Shown: positions 5,964 to 7,226 of the stretch, one piece after another | How positions within the stretch are numbered: the first letter of the stretch is position 1 | Layout of the letters: the number at the start of each line of letters is the position of its first letter | NCBI GenBank assembly: GCA_013153655.1 | Contig: JAADEB010000104.1 | Span: 1-7,226, forward strand | Length of the DNA: 7,226 nt | Reading direction: 5' to 3' | DNA from: Chlorobiota bacterium | GTDB taxonomy: Bacteria > Bacteroidota > Bacteroidia > Flavobacteriales > Flavobacteriaceae | Made by a program: the position numbers and the translations under genes | The notes under the pieces: model-generated | What the model saw: only the letters and a program-made list of their open reading frames with translations | Told to the model about the DNA's origin: nothing | Databases searched by the model: none

Positions 5964-6506
5964 ATGAAGAAAAAAATTTGCCTTTCGTGGTCCGTGGCTT
6001 TAACGGCGGTACTGCTGGGTGCCGGCATGTTCTATCTTTTGTACCGGAATGTCCGGACCATCAAGGATCAAACCTGCCGCCTTTCGCAAGCCGAAACACG
6101 CACCGCCGTTCTCAACGACAGCCTGCGCATCCTCCACGACAGCATCATCCGCCTCAACGACAGCCTCTACAACGCCCAGTTTTTCCTCCTTCGCTACGAC
6201 GGCAACGCCATGCGCTACCTGGAAAAATTCCATGGCGAACGGCCCGGTTGGGAATATTTTATCCGCCGCAAACTCCTGCAAACCAATCCCCCCAAAGGCA
6301 GCAACCCGCTCATCCCTTTCGACGGCATCAACGGACCGCTACGCTTCCACAACGTGCGCGTATTAAATCATAAATGGATTATCGCCGATTTTTCCGACGG
6401 CCGCAATTGGGGACAAATGCTCCTGGAATACGAACCCTTGGGACGCGACAGCGTGCGCTTTGGCGTCATTCGAGCCTTGGTCTATCCGCCCGAACCCGCC
6501 GAATAA
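5964..6506 (+). CDS. Conserved membrane-anchored coiled-coil protein of unknown function
   Basis: 180 residues, with no named function recognised. The N-terminus MKKK is followed by one hydrophobic segment (about 9-27) with no signal-peptidase or lipoprotein motif, so it looks like an uncleaved anchor. Residues 28-75 are charged and helical and contain three perfect heptads (50-70) of the form L-(N/H)-D-S-(L/I)-x-x, typical of a coiled coil. The C-terminal part (about 78-175) looks like a small folded domain with NPLIPFDGINGPLRF and LNHKWIIADFSDGRNWGQ. I recall proteins with this layout and an LNHKWIIADF(T/S)DG core in Flavobacteriia, annotated as hypothetical. Its ATG lies 3 bp after the rsh stop, so the two genes are probably co-transcribed and translationally coupled. 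The topology of the C-terminal domain is not certain; periplasmic is the guess if the KKK end stays inside. Confidence 0.85.
   Translation: MKKKICLSWSVALTAVLLGAGMFYLLYRNVRTIKDQTCRLSQAETRTAVLNDSLRILHDSIIRLNDSLYNAQFFLLRYDGNAMRYLEKFHGERPGWEYFIRRKLLQTNPPKGSNPLIPFDGINGPLRFHNVRVLNHKWIIADFSDGRNWGQMLLEYEPLGRDSVRFGVIRALVYPPEPAE
6111..6173 (+). repeat. Three in-frame 21-bp repeats encoding coiled-coil heptads
   Basis: Three consecutive 21-bp units begin CTCAACGACAGC, CTCCACGACAGC and CTCAACGACAGC and encode L-(N/H)-D-S-(L/I)-x-x each time. DNA identity beyond what the protein requires (the same CTC, GAC and AGC codons in all three) suggests recent duplication rather than convergence. Being multiples of seven codons, copy-number changes would keep both reading frame and heptad register. 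Confidence 0.75.
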
Positions 6507-6515
6507 AACCAAAAC

Positions 6516-6543
6516 AAAAGGCCGCCCCGCAAGACGACCTTTT
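6516..6543. terminator. Imperfect hairpin between convergent genes (likely two-way terminator)
   Basis: AAAAGGCCGCC (6516-6526) faces GACGACCTTTT (6533-6543) across a 6-nt loop. Nine of eleven positions pair, with two C/A mismatches. An A run on one side and a T run on the other would serve transcripts from both directions. It sits 9 bp after the stop at 6506 and 28 bp from the citrate synthase stop on the other strand. On the minus strand the two mismatches become G-U pairs, so it should work better for the citrate synthase transcript. Confidence 0.65.
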
Positions 6544-6571
6544 GACGTAAATAAAGCGGAAAGGAAAAATC

Positions 6572-7226
6572 CTACTTGATACCCACCATTTGTTCCAGCA
6601 TATCGGTGGTGATGGATTTGGGGCGTTCGATGGGATAACCCAAAGCACGGTCCCAAATAATGTTGGAAAGCACACCGATGGAACGTCCGATGGCAAAGAG
6701 TACCGTATAGAAATCGTATTCGCGTACGCCGTAGTGCCATTGTACCACGCCGGATTGGGCGTCCACATTGGGCCAAGGGTTTTTGGCCTTGCCGTGTTCT
6801 TTGAGAATATCGGGCACCACTTTGTAGAGGGCGTCCACATATTTGAATATGGGATCGTCCGGTAGGTGTTTGAGGCAGAATTCGCGTTGAACCATATAAC
6901 GGGGGTCGGTTTTACGCAGCACGGCGTGTCCGTAACCCGGAATCACTTGGCCGGCATTGAGCGTGTCCCAAACGTATTTACGCAATTCGTCTTCGCCGGG
7001 CACTTCGTCGCCGTATTTTTCCATCAGGCCTTGGAGCCAACGCAACACTTCCTGGTTGGCCAAACCGTGGAGCGGACCGGCCAGACCGTTGATCATGCCC
7101 GAAATGGCGTAATACACGTCCGAAAGCGAACTGGCGATGAGGTGTCCCGTGTGGGCGCTCACGTTACCCGCTTCGTGGTCGGCATGGATGATAAAGTACA
7201 TACGCGACACATCGTCATAAGGTTTT
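6572..7226 (-). CDS. gltA: Citrate synthase, eukaryote-like type (C-terminal part)
   Basis: Condenses oxaloacetate and acetyl-CoA to citrate, the entry step of the TCA cycle. About 217 C-terminal residues are in the window. The frame is open to the right edge, reading K-P-Y-D-D before the V-S-R-M that could be mistaken for a GTG start at 7210, so the true start lies outside. Counting from 7210, all three catalytic residues of pig citrate synthase are present: His48 in GPLHGLANQEV (pig His274), His95 in PGYGHAVLRKTDPRY (His320) and Asp150 in NVDAQSG (Asp375). IHADHEAGNVSAHT (8-21) and the C-terminal RALGYPIERPKS also match mitochondrial enzymes more closely than the hexameric E. coli GltA. The stop TAG is at 6572-6574. 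The gene converges with the rsh pair. Confidence 0.95.
   Translation of the reverse strand, partial: KPYDDVSRMYFIIHADHEAGNVSAHTGHLIASSLSDVYYAISGMINGLAGPLHGLANQEVLRWLQGLMEKYGDEVPGEDELRKYVWDTLNAGQVIPGYGHAVLRKTDPRYMVQREFCLKHLPDDPIFKYVDALYKVVPDILKEHGKAKNPWPNVDAQSGVVQWHYGVREYDFYTVLFAIGRSIGVLSNIIWDRALGYPIERPKSITTDMLEQMVGIK

Noticed and set aside
5705..6373. 222-codon plus-strand frame spanning the rsh end and the small gene
   Set aside because: Pro-, Arg- and His-rich translation typical of a C-rich out-of-frame reading; it overlaps two better-supported genes.

Overview
The window looks like chromosomal DNA of a Bacteroidota bacterium; class and genus cannot be fixed from it. The evidence is a type III glutamine synthetase (GlnN), a MenB and a single long RelA/SpoT enzyme, all of Bacteroidota style. 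In addition, two genes are preceded by exact matches to the phylum's TAnnTTTG promoter box, and no gene has a strong Shine-Dalgarno sequence. The citrate synthase at the right edge is of the eukaryote-like type.

Layout. Positions 1-456 hold no convincing protein gene. They contain a short heptamer repeat, a compact G+C-rich segment (about 73-226) that can fold into several stacked helices and is the best candidate for an undescribed RNA here, an imperfect direct repeat on either side of it, and then a very A+T-rich stretch leading into the glnN promoter. glnN (457-2622) ends in a textbook intrinsic terminator. menB (2761-3579) follows with its own putative promoter. A bifunctional-type (p)ppGpp synthetase/hydrolase gene, rsh (3726-5960), comes next. 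Three bases after its stop begins a small unnamed gene (5964-6506) for a membrane-anchored coiled-coil protein, probably co-transcribed with it. A short imperfect hairpin separates this pair from a convergent citrate synthase gene on the minus strand (6572-7226), whose 5' end lies outside the window.

The genes are core metabolism and stress control: ammonia assimilation (GlnN), menaquinone synthesis (MenB), stringent response (RSH) and TCA-cycle entry (GltA). I see no mobile element, CRISPR array, phage gene or defence system. The coding part is ordinary. The points worth a second look are the folded region upstream of glnN, an Asp-to-Asn change in the RSH synthetase motif, the uncharacterised partner gene of rsh with a perfect three-heptad repeat, and the very short leaders implied by the putative menB and rsh promoters.
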